A DNA stretch of 64,000 nucleotides from positions 112,876-176,875 of the forward strand of contig CAYNEO010000001.1 in assembly GCA_964396245.1 (NCBI GenBank). The letters are read 5' to 3'. The notes beneath the pieces were generated by a model. That model ran no database searches and was not told where the DNA came from. It saw only the letters and a program-made list of their open reading frames with translations. This DNA is from CAYNEO01 sp964396245 (GTDB lineage: Bacteria > Zixibacteria > MSB-5A5 > GN15 > FEB-12). Shown one piece after another: positions 26,222 to 35,737 of the stretch (within the stretch, counting starts at the first letter, position 1; each line of letters opens with the position of its first letter). A program made the translations under genes and the position numbers.

Positions 26222-26661
26222 TCACGGACGACGCCAGAATTCTCGTGCTCTGCACGGGCAATTCCTGCCGGTCGCAGATGGCCGAGGGCTTTTTCAGGTA
26301 TTATCTGAATCAACGGGGACTGAAGCGTGCCGCGGCATCGGTATACTCCGCCGGTCTGGAGACTCACGGATTAAACCCGAGAGCTGTCCGGGTAATGAGA
26401 GAGATCGGGATTGACATCGCCGACCATACATCCAACGATCTGCAGGAATACCTGGGGGAGTCGTTCGACTATGTCATCACCGTTTGCGACAATGCCGCCA
26501 AAAACTGCCCGGTGTTTCCGGGTCCGGCGCGAAGGATGCACTGGCCGTTCAGCGATCCCGCCGGTGCGACGGGCGGGGAGGATGAGATTCTCGAGGAGTT
26601 TCGTCGCGTTCGCGACCAAATCGGGCGACAGGTCGAGACCTGGCTGAATGACGAGCTATGA
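26218..26661 (+). CDS. arsC: Thioredoxin-coupled arsenate reductase
   Basis: Low-molecular-weight phosphatase-type ArsC (147 residues), which reduces arsenate to arsenite for export by Acr3. The phosphate-binding loop is CTGNSCR (Cys12-Arg18), and the redox relay pair is Cys90 and Cys97 in VCDNAAKNCP. All three catalytic cysteines are present. The start overlaps the acr3 stop (ATGA), so the three ars genes are translationally coupled. Confidence 0.95.
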   Translation: MITDDARILVLCTGNSCRSQMAEGFFRYYLNQRGLKRAAASVYSAGLETHGLNPRAVRVMREIGIDIADHTSNDLQEYLGESFDYVITVCDNAAKNCPVFPGPARRMHWPFSDPAGATGGEDEILEEFRRVRDQIGRQVETWLNDEL

Positions 26662-26669
26662 GTTCGGAT

Positions 26670-27158
26670 TTATTTGTTTTCTGTTGCTATGATCCCCTGA
26701 AGCATCTGCTGTTCTTCGGCCGCCACCTCCGACATGATCACTTCAACGGTACCGCCAAACATTCGTGACAGCATCCCGAGATTCACTCGTGAAATGTACA
26801 CCTGACTGTCAGCCGTCTGGTAGACGGCAATGCGACACGGCATCATGGCGGCGACGGACTTGTTGTCATCGAAGGCGAGAATCCCGGAGGCGTACTCCGG
26901 CTTGCACATGGAGATGACTTTGAGCGGCCCGATATCTTCCTGGCCGGCGTTGATCAGGCTTTCCTGAATATTGTAGACCTTGGGGATCTGCCAGGCCTCG
27001 GTCATGGCAGCATTCTGGATTGCCTCGACAGTCTGGTCGAACGGCAGGTCGCTGCGATCGACCTGAATCATCAGCCCGGGCATGATATACCAGCCAACCA
27101 CGAGCATGGCCGCGGCGCCGATTATCACGCCCACTAATGCGAATACGACACCCTTCAT
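26670..27158 (-). CDS. Membrane-anchored DUF302 protein
   Basis: A 162-residue protein with an N-terminal membrane helix (about 4-26) followed by a DUF302-type domain (EAIQNAAMTEAWQIP, then MPCRIAVYQ). The biochemical role of this family is not established. It is convergent with arsC, 8 bases apart, and has a GGAGGG ribosome site. Its cysteines (SMCKPEY and MMPCRI) could contact a metal, but a link to arsenic is only positional. Confidence 0.75.
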   Translation of the reverse strand: MKGVVFALVGVIIGAAAMLVVGWYIMPGLMIQVDRSDLPFDQTVEAIQNAAMTEAWQIPKVYNIQESLINAGQEDIGPLKVISMCKPEYASGILAFDDNKSVAAMMPCRIAVYQTADSQVYISRVNLGMLSRMFGGTVEVIMSEVAAEEQQMLQGIIATENK

Positions 27159-27411
27159 CGAATACCCTCCGCTGTATGCCTGAATTATTACTGTCCTTGC
27201 ATGCCACTCAACATACAGTATTGACGGTCCGCGCGAAACAAACAGTTTCGGGGATACGTTAGCCAGAGAAAGGGGGTCGAAATCGGTAAAAAGGCTGTAT
27301 CATGGAACTAAGCGGTTGTTTCGCGCGAGCCTGCTGTTTATACTTGCTGAGTCATTTGGGGCAGTTGCAGGCGCGTGACGCCGCGATAAATGATCTGGTG
27401 GAGGAAATTCG

Positions 27412-28419
27412 ATGACTGACTATGTGCCCGGGATCAAAAAGAAGAGTGCGCGGCTGGATGGCGGTCAGGATGTTCGGATGGAGTTCACGCCGTGCAATCA
27501 CGGTCGGATAGTTGCTTTCGCCGAGGCAACAGTCGACGGTAACGGGGAGCCGATCAAGCGCAAGCTGGAAATTATCAAGCCGGGGTCGTCAAAGCCGGTG
27601 GCTCAGCGTACCGACAGCGGTCGCAGTATCGCGACAATCGTGACGCTCGATATTACCAGGTCGGACCTCCGGCAGTCAGAGCCATGGATTTGCCGCGTTG
27701 TCAACCAGAGCGGGCACACGGCTGATTTCGCCCTTCGTGTTTCATATCCCTCGAACGACCCGCTGGAAGTCTACCGGGTATCATCACCGCTGGTGGAGAA
27801 CGTGTTGAATCATCTGCTGGGAGGCACCGAGATTTTGGTGACCCGGGGACAGAATCAGAGCCGGATCACGTTTCCCGAGCTCGCCGGCAAGCGGGAGATC
27901 AAGTTCACCGTGCCAGATTTTTCGGCGCAGCTTTTCCTGTTCACCATCAAGGAATATCCCAACAATATCGAGTCCGACCATATTGACATAAAACTGATTA
28001 ACGCCAACACCACCTTCCCTACCGGCGGTCTGCGCCTGACGGTGACATTCAAGGAGTCGGGGCGGGAGATACTGGGGACGTTTCACGGCGAGTTGAAGAA
28101 CATGCGGATGGTGGTTGAACTCGGTTTTTGCGTGGACCGCGGGCAGATTTCGTATAGACGGGCGGGAGCGAACCTCGAGTTCAAGGTTAACCTCATCGGC
28201 CTTCCGGACACGCTGCTGGATTCGCTTCTGGGGTACAGCGAAAAAATTCGCCGCACGGTGGAGAACACTTTTCTGAGCCATCTGGAGCGAAAAGACGTGA
28301 AAGCCGCCTTTTCATCGGCGCTGACGGAAAGACTCATGTCGATGCTTCCGGAGGGCTCGAAGCTTCACGACGTGAGGGTTGTCAGAAACGAAGTGGTGGT
28401 CGAACACTATTGCAGGTAG
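27412..28419 (+). CDS. Protein of unknown function
   Basis: A 335-residue soluble protein with no signal peptide or membrane helix, which I do not recognise. The first ~110 residues look like beta-sandwich (alternating hydrophobic strands; ITRSDLRQSEPWICRVVNQSG resembles an Ig-like edge). The C-terminal half has a second beta-rich part and ends in a basic helix (KIRRTVENTFLSHLER). A good ribosome site GGAGG precedes the ATG. It is transcribed alone and converges with the VWA gene. Confidence 0.7.
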   Translation: MTDYVPGIKKKSARLDGGQDVRMEFTPCNHGRIVAFAEATVDGNGEPIKRKLEIIKPGSSKPVAQRTDSGRSIATIVTLDITRSDLRQSEPWICRVVNQSGHTADFALRVSYPSNDPLEVYRVSSPLVENVLNHLLGGTEILVTRGQNQSRITFPELAGKREIKFTVPDFSAQLFLFTIKEYPNNIESDHIDIKLINANTTFPTGGLRLTVTFKESGREILGTFHGELKNMRMVVELGFCVDRGQISYRRAGANLEFKVNLIGLPDTLLDSLLGYSEKIRRTVENTFLSHLERKDVKAAFSSALTERLMSMLPEGSKLHDVRVVRNEVVVEHYCR

Positions 28420-28449
28420 TGGCCTGCCGTAGGTGGTGTCGGACCGTGC

Positions 28450-29541
28450 TCAGCCCTTTTTCTTGCGATTGACGACAAAATCCCACAAGACATAATCGCC
28501 GAGGTTATCTACCGAAGAGAAATACGCCCGTCCGCGGTTGAGTTCGGTCAACCGGGCGACGAATTGCTGAAGGTAGGGATCATCGGTAACCATGAAGGTG
28601 GTGATCGGGATCCTCTTCTTGCGGCAGATTACCGCCTCGTCGAGAGTACGGTTGACAATTCTGGGGTCAAGGCCGACCGGGTTTTTGTAGAGTTGACCGT
28701 TCGGCCGCGTAATCATCGACGGTTTCCCGTCGGTCACCATGAATATCTGCTTATTCACGTGTTTTTTGGTCAGCAAAATGCGGCGCGCCATCCGCAGTCC
28801 GGCCTGGGTATTGGTGTGGTAGGGACCGGCCGATAGATAAGGCAGATCTTCGATACGGATTTCGTGGGCGTTGTCGCCGAACGTGACAATCGACAGGTGA
28901 TCGCGGGGATACTTTGTCAGAATCAGCTCCGTGAAGGCCATGGCTACCTGCTTGGCCGGCGTAATCCTGTCCTCGCCGTACAGTATCATGGAATGCGAGA
29001 TGTCTATCATCAGAACGGTCGCGCAGGAAGTGGTCTTTTCCGAATCGAATACTTCGAGGTCCTGCTCGGCGAGATTCATTCCGAGGTCGCCCGAGCGGGT
29101 GATCGAATTGAACAGGCTGGATGTGTAGTCGATGTGCCGGAGACTATCGCCGAATCGGTATTTCCGTTTCTCGGGCAGGGCTTCCTCCGAGTTGCCGCCT
29201 TCGTACGGGAGAGCGTGATTGCCTTTGCCGGATGCTCTCATCTTGTTGAAAATCTGGTCGAAAGCGTCTTTGCGTAATGATCGTTCCCCTTTGGCGCTCA
29301 ACCGGAAGCCGGTCCTGGTCTGCCGGACGAGATCATTCTTTTCGAGTGCTTTCCTGAATTCCTCGAGATCGTACTTGGCGTCGAGAATGCCCTCGGCCTG
29401 AAGTCGTTTCATCAGTTCCAGCGTCTCCTCGACATCGCCGTTGAGCCGCATGAGCAAATACTGATAGATCGACATCAGGTCCGCCAGGTTCTTGATCCGG
29501 GCGAAGAGTGAGTCATCCCATTGCTGGTAAACAAACTTCAC
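28450..29541 (-). CDS. VWA-domain partner of a MoxR/Mg-chelatase-like ATPase
   Basis: A 363-residue protein. The N-terminal ~170 residues are helical and charged. The C-terminal von Willebrand A domain has the metal-ion site DISHS (180-184), with further ligand segments around TFGDN and MVTDGKPS. It starts with a GTG overlapping the stop of the upstream ATPase gene (GTGA). Such AAA+/VWA pairs resemble Mg-chelatase I/D and RavA/ViaA systems; here no chelatase H gene is near, so a remodelling or metal-insertion role is inferred. Confidence 0.85.
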   Translation of the reverse strand: MKFVYQQWDDSLFARIKNLADLMSIYQYLLMRLNGDVEETLELMKRLQAEGILDAKYDLEEFRKALEKNDLVRQTRTGFRLSAKGERSLRKDAFDQIFNKMRASGKGNHALPYEGGNSEEALPEKRKYRFGDSLRHIDYTSSLFNSITRSGDLGMNLAEQDLEVFDSEKTTSCATVLMIDISHSMILYGEDRITPAKQVAMAFTELILTKYPRDHLSIVTFGDNAHEIRIEDLPYLSAGPYHTNTQAGLRMARRILLTKKHVNKQIFMVTDGKPSMITRPNGQLYKNPVGLDPRIVNRTLDEAVICRKKRIPITTFMVTDDPYLQQFVARLTELNRGRAYFSSVDNLGDYVLWDFVVNRKKKG

Positions 29542-31034
29542 TTGGAGCCACCCATTCCCCTGAGCATGTCGGAGAACACGTCGCCGTAGCGGATGACGGA
29601 ATCGACGGTTTCCCGGGCGATGATATTGTTGTGAAAGAGCCCCTCGAGGACCAATTCCATTCTCAGGAGCATTTCGCGGTCATCGCCCGTCGGGAAGTAT
29701 TTTTTCACGATCTCGCGCAGACCGGCGATTGACTCGAGATGCTTTTTGTATTCGTCGAAGGGCATATCATCGGACAGTTCGAGTTTGCGACCGGTCGAGA
29801 AGAAATCAACGACAGCCTCGTACGGGTTGTCCGCCGGTCGGGTGTCGGGTCGGGTGCGTCCTTTTTCCGGCGAGGGGAAATGCTGCAGGAATACTTTATT
29901 GATGGCTTTCCCGATCAGGTTGTTGGTCACCAGCAGGGCGCCTTCCTGCTCTCCCTCGTACACCAGTTCGATCTTGCCGGTCACCGACGGAATGATAGAA
30001 TAAATATCGCACAGGCGCGGATACAGGTCACTGTCATCGTTCTTTATCGCACGCTGCTCGATATTCGAGAGGAAATTTTCGTAGGCCGATATGGACAGGC
30101 GCGCGGATACGCCCGACGACTGGTCGACATACTCGCTCTCGCGCGCCTCGAAGGCGACTTCCTCGATGATGTCTTTCACGAAATCCGGGACGGTAATCTC
30201 GAGGTCTTTGGGCGTGATTTCACTTTCGGTGATTTGCCTGGCTTCCTCGAGCGACCGGGGATAGTGGGTGATGATCTGCGAGTCTATCCGGTCCTTGAGC
30301 GGGGTAATAATATTACCGCGATTGGTGTAATCTTCGGGGTTAGCCGAAAAGACCAGCACCATATCGAGCGGGACGCGAAGCGGGAAGCCCCGGACCTGGA
30401 TGTCGTTTTCTTCGAGTATGTTCAGCAGACCGACCTGAATGCGGGGCTGAAGATCGGGAAGTTCGTTTATGGCGAAAATACCGCGGTTCGTTCGCGGGAC
30501 TATTCCCCAGTGGATGACTTCTTCGTTAGAGATATCCAGCTTCTCGCGTGCGGCTTTGATCGGGTCAATGTCGCCGATGAGGTCGGCGATGGATACGTCC
30601 GGTGTGGCCAGTTTCTCGTGGAAGCGCTCGTTTCGGTGCAGCCACTCGACGGGCATTTCCTCGCCCATCTCGTCTTTCATTCGCTTGCCTTTTGGCGACA
30701 GCGGGCTATACGGGTTTTCGTTGAGATACGTACCCGGGATTACGGGCAGATACTCGTCGAGCAGATTGTGTAACTGCCTTATAATACGGCTTTTTGCTTG
30801 TCCGCGCAGGCCGAGAAGGATAAAGTTGTGCTGAGAAAGGATGGCGTTGACCAGTTGCGGAATGACCGTCCGGTCAAAACCGATGATTCCCGGGAATATG
30901 GTCTCGCCGGTCTTGAGTTTCTCGAGCAGCTTCTGCCGCATCTCCTCTTTGACAGTTCTGCTCTGCCAACCGGATGCGATGAGTTCGCCTAATGTTGCGG
31001 GTCGTTTCTTTTTCACGTTGCCTCTACCTGTCAT
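29538..31034 (-). CDS. AAA+ ATPase of the Mg-chelatase/MoxR type
   Basis: A 498-residue ATPase. The Walker A is GLRGQAKS (75-82), a variant form found in this subgroup; the Walker B region is IFAINELPDL near 196-205, and sensor-1 is VFSANPEDY. The lid domain follows, with a long C-terminal helical extension. The downstream gene is its VWA partner with a 4-base overlap. The start was placed at MTGRGNVKKK; an ATG 15 codons upstream is possible since neither has a strong ribosome site. Confidence 0.85.
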   Translation of the reverse strand: MTGRGNVKKKRPATLGELIASGWQSRTVKEEMRQKLLEKLKTGETIFPGIIGFDRTVIPQLVNAILSQHNFILLGLRGQAKSRIIRQLHNLLDEYLPVIPGTYLNENPYSPLSPKGKRMKDEMGEEMPVEWLHRNERFHEKLATPDVSIADLIGDIDPIKAAREKLDISNEEVIHWGIVPRTNRGIFAINELPDLQPRIQVGLLNILEENDIQVRGFPLRVPLDMVLVFSANPEDYTNRGNIITPLKDRIDSQIITHYPRSLEEARQITESEITPKDLEITVPDFVKDIIEEVAFEARESEYVDQSSGVSARLSISAYENFLSNIEQRAIKNDDSDLYPRLCDIYSIIPSVTGKIELVYEGEQEGALLVTNNLIGKAINKVFLQHFPSPEKGRTRPDTRPADNPYEAVVDFFSTGRKLELSDDMPFDEYKKHLESIAGLREIVKKYFPTGDDREMLLRMELVLEGLFHNNIIARETVDSVIRYGDVFSDMLRGMGGSK

Positions 31035-31202
31035 GTGTTTTCGACTCTCTTCAAAGTGTAAACACTCGAAGACTGTCATTGGTTCTGAAGGCGGCGGGGA
31101 AACATGGTCCTGTTTGCTCCCTTTTTAATCATCCGGCAGAAGCGCCCAGCCCCTTCTTGCAGACGTATCACACTGTGCGGCGGACTTCCGGCGGCCGCAT
31201 AT

Positions 31203-31451
31203 CTACTTGACGGGCAGTTCCTTGAAGTAATTGTGGCGGTCCCCTTTGGGCACCGAACCGTTGGGAATGGCGAGAACTTCGGCGGCATACGGGCGGCTGC
31301 CCTTAACGGCGATTATGTCATGGAGCTTGACGTCGTACGCAGCCTTGACCCGGCGCCCGTTAATCTCGATCAGGCCGTTGACGGCCATCTGCTTGGCGAC
31401 CGATCGGCGTTTGATAATGCCGACTGTCGAAAGATAATCGTCGAGCCGCAT
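31203..31451 (-). CDS. Small S4-domain RNA-binding protein
   Basis: An 82-residue protein consisting almost entirely of an S4 domain: MRLDDYLSTVGIIKRRSVAKQMAVNG followed by the loop INGRRVKAAYDVK. Similar proteins (Hsp15, YbcJ, RlbA types) bind ribosomal RNA. The start codon immediately follows the stop of the preceding isomerase gene with no bases between, so the genes are co-translated. Confidence 0.85.
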   Translation of the reverse strand: MRLDDYLSTVGIIKRRSVAKQMAVNGLIEINGRRVKAAYDVKLHDIIAVKGSRPYAAEVLAIPNGSVPKGDRHNYFKELPVK

Positions 31452-32756
31452 CTACCCCTGCGAAAGCCGATTGTCGATATACGTTACTTTTCGGATTCGT
31501 TCGACCCATTCCTGCACGACCTCTTCGGTTTTGTGCTGTCGTGCGAGCTCCTTAATCTGGTCGTAGTCATCCTCCAGCGTGTACACTTTCTCGGGTTGAT
31601 AGTCAATCAGCTTGAGGATGTGGAGGCCGAACCGAGATTTCACCGGTCCGCGAATCTCTCCCGGCGTTTTCCAGCCCTTGACGGCATCGGCAAATTCCGG
31701 GGGCAGTTGCTGAACGGCAAACCAGCCAAGTTCGCCGCCCTTGGCGCGGGTTTCATCATCGACCGAAAAGGTTTTTGCCATTTCAGCGAAGTCAGCGCCC
31801 GCATCGAGTTCTTTCATAAGGGAGTCAGCAAGTTGATAGGCCCGGGCAGTGTCCTGCGGCGAGGGTATCGCCGCCAGTAGGATTTGTCGGAGTTTCAACT
31901 TATCATCCCGCTTACCCTCGGCCTTGATAATGTGATACCCGTACTGCGTACGGATCACGCCGGAAATGTCTCCCACTTGCAGGTTGAATGCGGCCCGGGC
32001 GAACTCGGGCACGACGTCTTCGCGTGAGACATATCCCAGATCGCCGCCGTTGGCTCCGGCTCCCAGGCTCGAGTAACGAGCCGAGAGGGCCGCGAAATCG
32101 GCGCCGTTGAGCACCTTTTCACGGAGATCCGATGCCAGCGCCTTGACCGAATCTTCCACCGCCTGCGACGGCTCAATGCGAATGAGGATATGAGCCAGTT
32201 TTACGCCTTCCGGCTGGGGCGGTATCGAATCCTTGTAATCTTTGTAGAACTCCTCGACTTCGTGCCGTGACACCGAAACATCGTAGAGCTTTTTCTGAAT
32301 CAGCCGCTGTTTCATCAGCTGGTTTTTGACTTCGTCGCGATATTGCCGTTTCAGATCGCGCAGTGTCAGGCCCTCGTCGGAGAGAGCTTTCAGGAAAGCA
32401 TCTTCGGATCCGAAATTCTGGGCGATTCGGGCGACGTGTTCGTCGAGCGCCTGATCCACTTCTTCCGGCCGCACCGATATGGACGTATCCTTTTTGGCTT
32501 CCAGCAGAAACAGTTTGTCAGAGATCATGCTCTCGAGGATCTGCTTTTGCATTTCTCTGAGTTCGGCCTGTGTCTTCGGCTGTTTTCCCGTCTGCAGGGC
32601 GACCAGCTGAATCTGGCTTGCCAGTTCGGATTCGAGGATTGCCTCGTCGCCCACCACGGCGACAATCCGGTCCACCGTTTCCGGGTCGGCGGCGCGTGTC
32701 ACCGCCGCCGAGAGCAACAGCCCAAACAAGGCAAGTGTCAGTGTGACTCTTGTCAT
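31452..32756 (-). CDS. Periplasmic SurA-like peptidyl-prolyl isomerase with two parvulin domains
   Basis: A 434-residue exported chaperone. Signal peptide ends VTRAA; then comes a SurA N-like helical chaperone domain (about 25-165) and two parvulin repeats (about 172-265 starting VKLAHILIRI, and 280-375 starting LRQILLAAIP). It should help outer-membrane proteins fold. It starts one base after the stop of the sister gene at 32758-34497, so they work together. Confidence 0.88.
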   Translation of the reverse strand: MTRVTLTLALFGLLLSAAVTRAADPETVDRIVAVVGDEAILESELASQIQLVALQTGKQPKTQAELREMQKQILESMISDKLFLLEAKKDTSISVRPEEVDQALDEHVARIAQNFGSEDAFLKALSDEGLTLRDLKRQYRDEVKNQLMKQRLIQKKLYDVSVSRHEVEEFYKDYKDSIPPQPEGVKLAHILIRIEPSQAVEDSVKALASDLREKVLNGADFAALSARYSSLGAGANGGDLGYVSREDVVPEFARAAFNLQVGDISGVIRTQYGYHIIKAEGKRDDKLKLRQILLAAIPSPQDTARAYQLADSLMKELDAGADFAEMAKTFSVDDETRAKGGELGWFAVQQLPPEFADAVKGWKTPGEIRGPVKSRFGLHILKLIDYQPEKVYTLEDDYDQIKELARQHKTEEVVQEWVERIRKVTYIDNRLSQG

Positions 32757-32757
32757 A

Positions 32758-34497
32758 TCAGTTAGTAGCCTGTGTCTCGTTGTTTCCGGCCGAGGCATAC
32801 TTGGCGTTGTCGATGGTGCTCCAGATGGCGTCTTCGTTAATCGAGATCTTCGTTTCCTTTTTGCGATCGTTGACCCAGGCTTTCAGGGCTTCGGTTTTCT
32901 TGATCCCCATAATCCGCGATTTTACGTCGGATTTGACATCCAGATAGTTCTTCGCGCTGGCCGGGATCCGGTCGACGACCCAGAATATTGAGTAGCGACC
33001 ATCGGCCGTTACCACCGGACCACCGATCTTGCCATCGTTGGTTTTTTGGGCAAGGTCGAAAACTTCCGGGAAATACTGCCGTCGGATATATCCGAGGTCT
33101 CCGTTGGTACCGCGTTTCGCCGGTCGCTCGGTGAGCTCTGTGGCTTTTTCTTTGAACTGTTCCAGCGTTTTGATTTCTTTGACCAGCCTGTTGGCCAGGA
33201 TTTCGTCGCTCAGCAATATCTCGTAGACATGGATTTGTTCCGATTGCGTATACAATTCCATATGGTCATCATAATACTGTCGCATCTCGGCCTCATCCGG
33301 TTCGAGAGGTTGCGGCAGGGAGTCGTGTTTCATCACGAGCGCCATATTCAACTCCTTGTACAGCCTCATCTTGCGCTTGAATTCCGGATCGTTCTCCAGA
33401 CCCTGCTTGGCGGCCTGAAGGAGAAGTAAGTCGTTGATTTTCAACTGGAATATGACCGTAGCGAGCGAATCGTAATCGTCGAGGTCCGGCCGCATCTGTT
33501 CCGGCACCTGGTTTAGCAGGGATAGATACTGACCGATGGTGATCTGTCCGCCGTCCCATGTACCGAGTACAAGTTGCTGTTCGGTGCGGTCGAGCTGTTC
33601 CGGATCGAAACTGGATCTGGGGAGCTTCGCCGCCACCTGCGGAGGATATAGTTGTTCTCGTTTGTGCATCAGGAACCCCACGGTGGCAGTATCAATAGAC
33701 ACTTTGAACTGATTCTGCAGAGTTTCCATGTATTCCTGGACCAGCTTTGATACTTTGCGGCTCTTGATGGTCTGTTTCAGCGACGCCTTCATTTCGTCGT
33801 AGGGACGGCGAGCTTCGTTTTTCTGTTTGTCTATCACCTTGATGACATGATATCCGAACTGCGTTTTGACGGGGGGTGAAATCTCTCCCGGCTCCATCTG
33901 GAACGCGGCGTCCTGAAATTCATCGACAAGGGCGCCCCAGGTGACATAACCCAGATCACCACGATTTCTTTTGGCTGACGGGTCTATGGAATACTCGTAG
34001 GCCAATTGTTCAAAATTGCCGCCGTGCATAATGCTGTCGACCAACCACTGCGCCGTATCCGGGTCGGTAACCACGATGTGCGACACACGGATCTTGTTTT
34101 CGAGATGATTCCAGTAATTCTTCATCTCCGCTTCGCTGACATCGGCCTTTTGCACTATGTTTCGCTGGTACAGGATGTCGAGCAGGAACTTCTCGCGATT
34201 CGCAAGAACGACGCGGCTGACTTCTTCGACCTCGTCGATGTGGCGTTCATACGCAGCCTGGATAAGCAAGCGGTCGGTGATCATAGTATCGAGCACTTTG
34301 CGCTTGGCATCATATTCTTCCTGCGCGGTAGCGTACGCCCGGTTCGTCTTGCCGGCGTAATCGTTAAACTCCTTAAGGGTGATATCATAGTCGCCGACGG
34401 TGGCGACAACCTTATCCTCGTCGCTGCCGCAGCCCGAGATCTGGCTGATTACAAATGCGATAACGACCAGAAGAATCCACCAATGACCTTTTCTCAT
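32758..34497 (-). CDS. Lipoprotein peptidyl-prolyl isomerase with two PpiC/parvulin domains
   Basis: A 579-residue protein with a signal peptide and lipobox ISGC, so it is likely membrane-anchored in the periplasm, like PrsA or PpiD. The SurA N-like region comes first, then one parvulin domain near 140-225 (VSHIVVTD, GDLGYVTWG), a long helical linker, and a second parvulin domain near 420-510 (VYEILLSDE, NGDLGYIRR). The ATG at 34497 has GGAGG upstream; a TTG one codon earlier is less likely. Forms an operon with the SurA-like gene. Confidence 0.87.
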   Translation of the reverse strand: MRKGHWWILLVVIAFVISQISGCGSDEDKVVATVGDYDITLKEFNDYAGKTNRAYATAQEEYDAKRKVLDTMITDRLLIQAAYERHIDEVEEVSRVVLANREKFLLDILYQRNIVQKADVSEAEMKNYWNHLENKIRVSHIVVTDPDTAQWLVDSIMHGGNFEQLAYEYSIDPSAKRNRGDLGYVTWGALVDEFQDAAFQMEPGEISPPVKTQFGYHVIKVIDKQKNEARRPYDEMKASLKQTIKSRKVSKLVQEYMETLQNQFKVSIDTATVGFLMHKREQLYPPQVAAKLPRSSFDPEQLDRTEQQLVLGTWDGGQITIGQYLSLLNQVPEQMRPDLDDYDSLATVIFQLKINDLLLLQAAKQGLENDPEFKRKMRLYKELNMALVMKHDSLPQPLEPDEAEMRQYYDDHMELYTQSEQIHVYEILLSDEILANRLVKEIKTLEQFKEKATELTERPAKRGTNGDLGYIRRQYFPEVFDLAQKTNDGKIGGPVVTADGRYSIFWVVDRIPASAKNYLDVKSDVKSRIMGIKKTEALKAWVNDRKKETKISINEDAIWSTIDNAKYASAGNNETQATN

Positions 34498-34652
34498 CAA
34501 ATCCTATCCTCCAAATGGGAAAAAACTCTTCTCTTTGTACTCCACACGCGCCGCCGCGTTCCTGTAAAGGCGACCCAAAAACCCATAAGTATAACAGCGT
34601 GATAGTGGTTTGCCAAGCGCTTTTGGCGGGCGAGGCGGGCGCCCGGGGGCGG

Positions 34653-35624
34653 CTATTCGTAGTCGGATTCGAGGTAATCCATTGTGGTTGACTGGCGAGC
34701 CAGCCTCTGGGAGAGCTTCTTGGTGAATTCGAGCGCCGAATTCTCCCCGTAGACCTTCAGCATGTGATTCATCGCGATTACTTCCGAAATCACGGTAATA
34801 TTCTTGCCGGGTGAGATCGGTACATTGAGAAGCGGTATTTTCACGCCGAGCACCGAGGTACTCTTGTCCTCGACGCCGAGTCGTTCGTAGTCAAATGATT
34901 CGGACCACAAGGTCAGGTGAACTTCGACCTCAATACGTTTCTGCAGCCTGATCGAACGAATGCCGAAGAGCTCCTCGATATCGATGATTCCCACGCCGCG
35001 GATTTCCATGTGGTGGCCGAGCAGTTCCGAACCGGACCCGATAATGACATCGGGGGCCACCCGTGTGACCTTGACGACATCGTCGGCCACGAGCCGATGA
35101 CCGCGTTCGACAAGATCGAGCGCTACCTCGGATTTCCCGATACCCGACTTGCCGGTGTACAGCAAACCGACGCCGTACACATCGACCAGCGTACCGTGTA
35201 CATTAATTGAGGGGGCGAAGATGTGATCGAGATAAGCTGACAGGCGGTTGGTCAAATCGGCGGTGGTCAGCCGGCTGGCAAAAACCGAGGTCTTGAATTC
35301 ATCGCCGACACTGAGAAATTCCAGAGGCGGCGTGATTCCTTTGGAGATAATCACCGCCGGTATGTCATATCCGAAAAGTGCCCGCGAGACTTCTATCAAC
35401 CTGTCGGGAGGGAGGCGGTTGAGATAGGCCATCTCGGTCTCACCGAGAATCTGAATCCGTTTGTTCGTGAAGCGCTCGAAGAATCCGGTCAGGGCGAGTC
35501 CCGGTCGATGGAGTTCGGCCGACTGTACCTCCTTGGCAAGCCCTGCATCCCTGCCGCTCAGTAGCGTCAGCTCGAGGTCATGCTTTCGGGAATTGAACAG
35601 TTTCTCAACGGTAATGACAGCCAT
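34653..35624 (-). CDS. hprK: HPr kinase/phosphorylase
   Basis: Phosphorylates and dephosphorylates HPr-type proteins on serine (323 residues). The P-loop is GKSGIGKS (158-165), preceded by the conserved His143, with DD at 181-182; the family signature EIRGVGIID is at 207-215. No PTS sugar transporter genes are in the window. In many non-Firmicutes HprK acts in regulation rather than sugar uptake, so a signalling role is likely. Confidence 0.95.
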   Translation of the reverse strand: MAVITVEKLFNSRKHDLELTLLSGRDAGLAKEVQSAELHRPGLALTGFFERFTNKRIQILGETEMAYLNRLPPDRLIEVSRALFGYDIPAVIISKGITPPLEFLSVGDEFKTSVFASRLTTADLTNRLSAYLDHIFAPSINVHGTLVDVYGVGLLYTGKSGIGKSEVALDLVERGHRLVADDVVKVTRVAPDVIIGSGSELLGHHMEIRGVGIIDIEELFGIRSIRLQKRIEVEVHLTLWSESFDYERLGVEDKSTSVLGVKIPLLNVPISPGKNITVISEVIAMNHMLKVYGENSALEFTKKLSQRLARQSTTMDYLESDYE

Positions 35625-35678
35625 ACGCCAGTATAGTACAGAATCGCCCCGTTAAGAGCAAGTGAGAAATAGAGATAG

Positions 35679-35702
35679 AAATCCCCGCCGAGGCGGGGAT
35701 TT
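35679..35702 (-). terminator. Probable terminator after the PDZ protein
   Basis: A perfect inverted repeat AAATCCCCGCC with GGCGGGGATTT with only two central bases, followed on the minus strand by a pyrimidine-rich stretch. It lies between the PDZ gene and hprK. Confidence 0.65.
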
Positions 35703-35737
35703 TCATCGATGAGTATTTGTTGTCGGGACAGAGTGCG

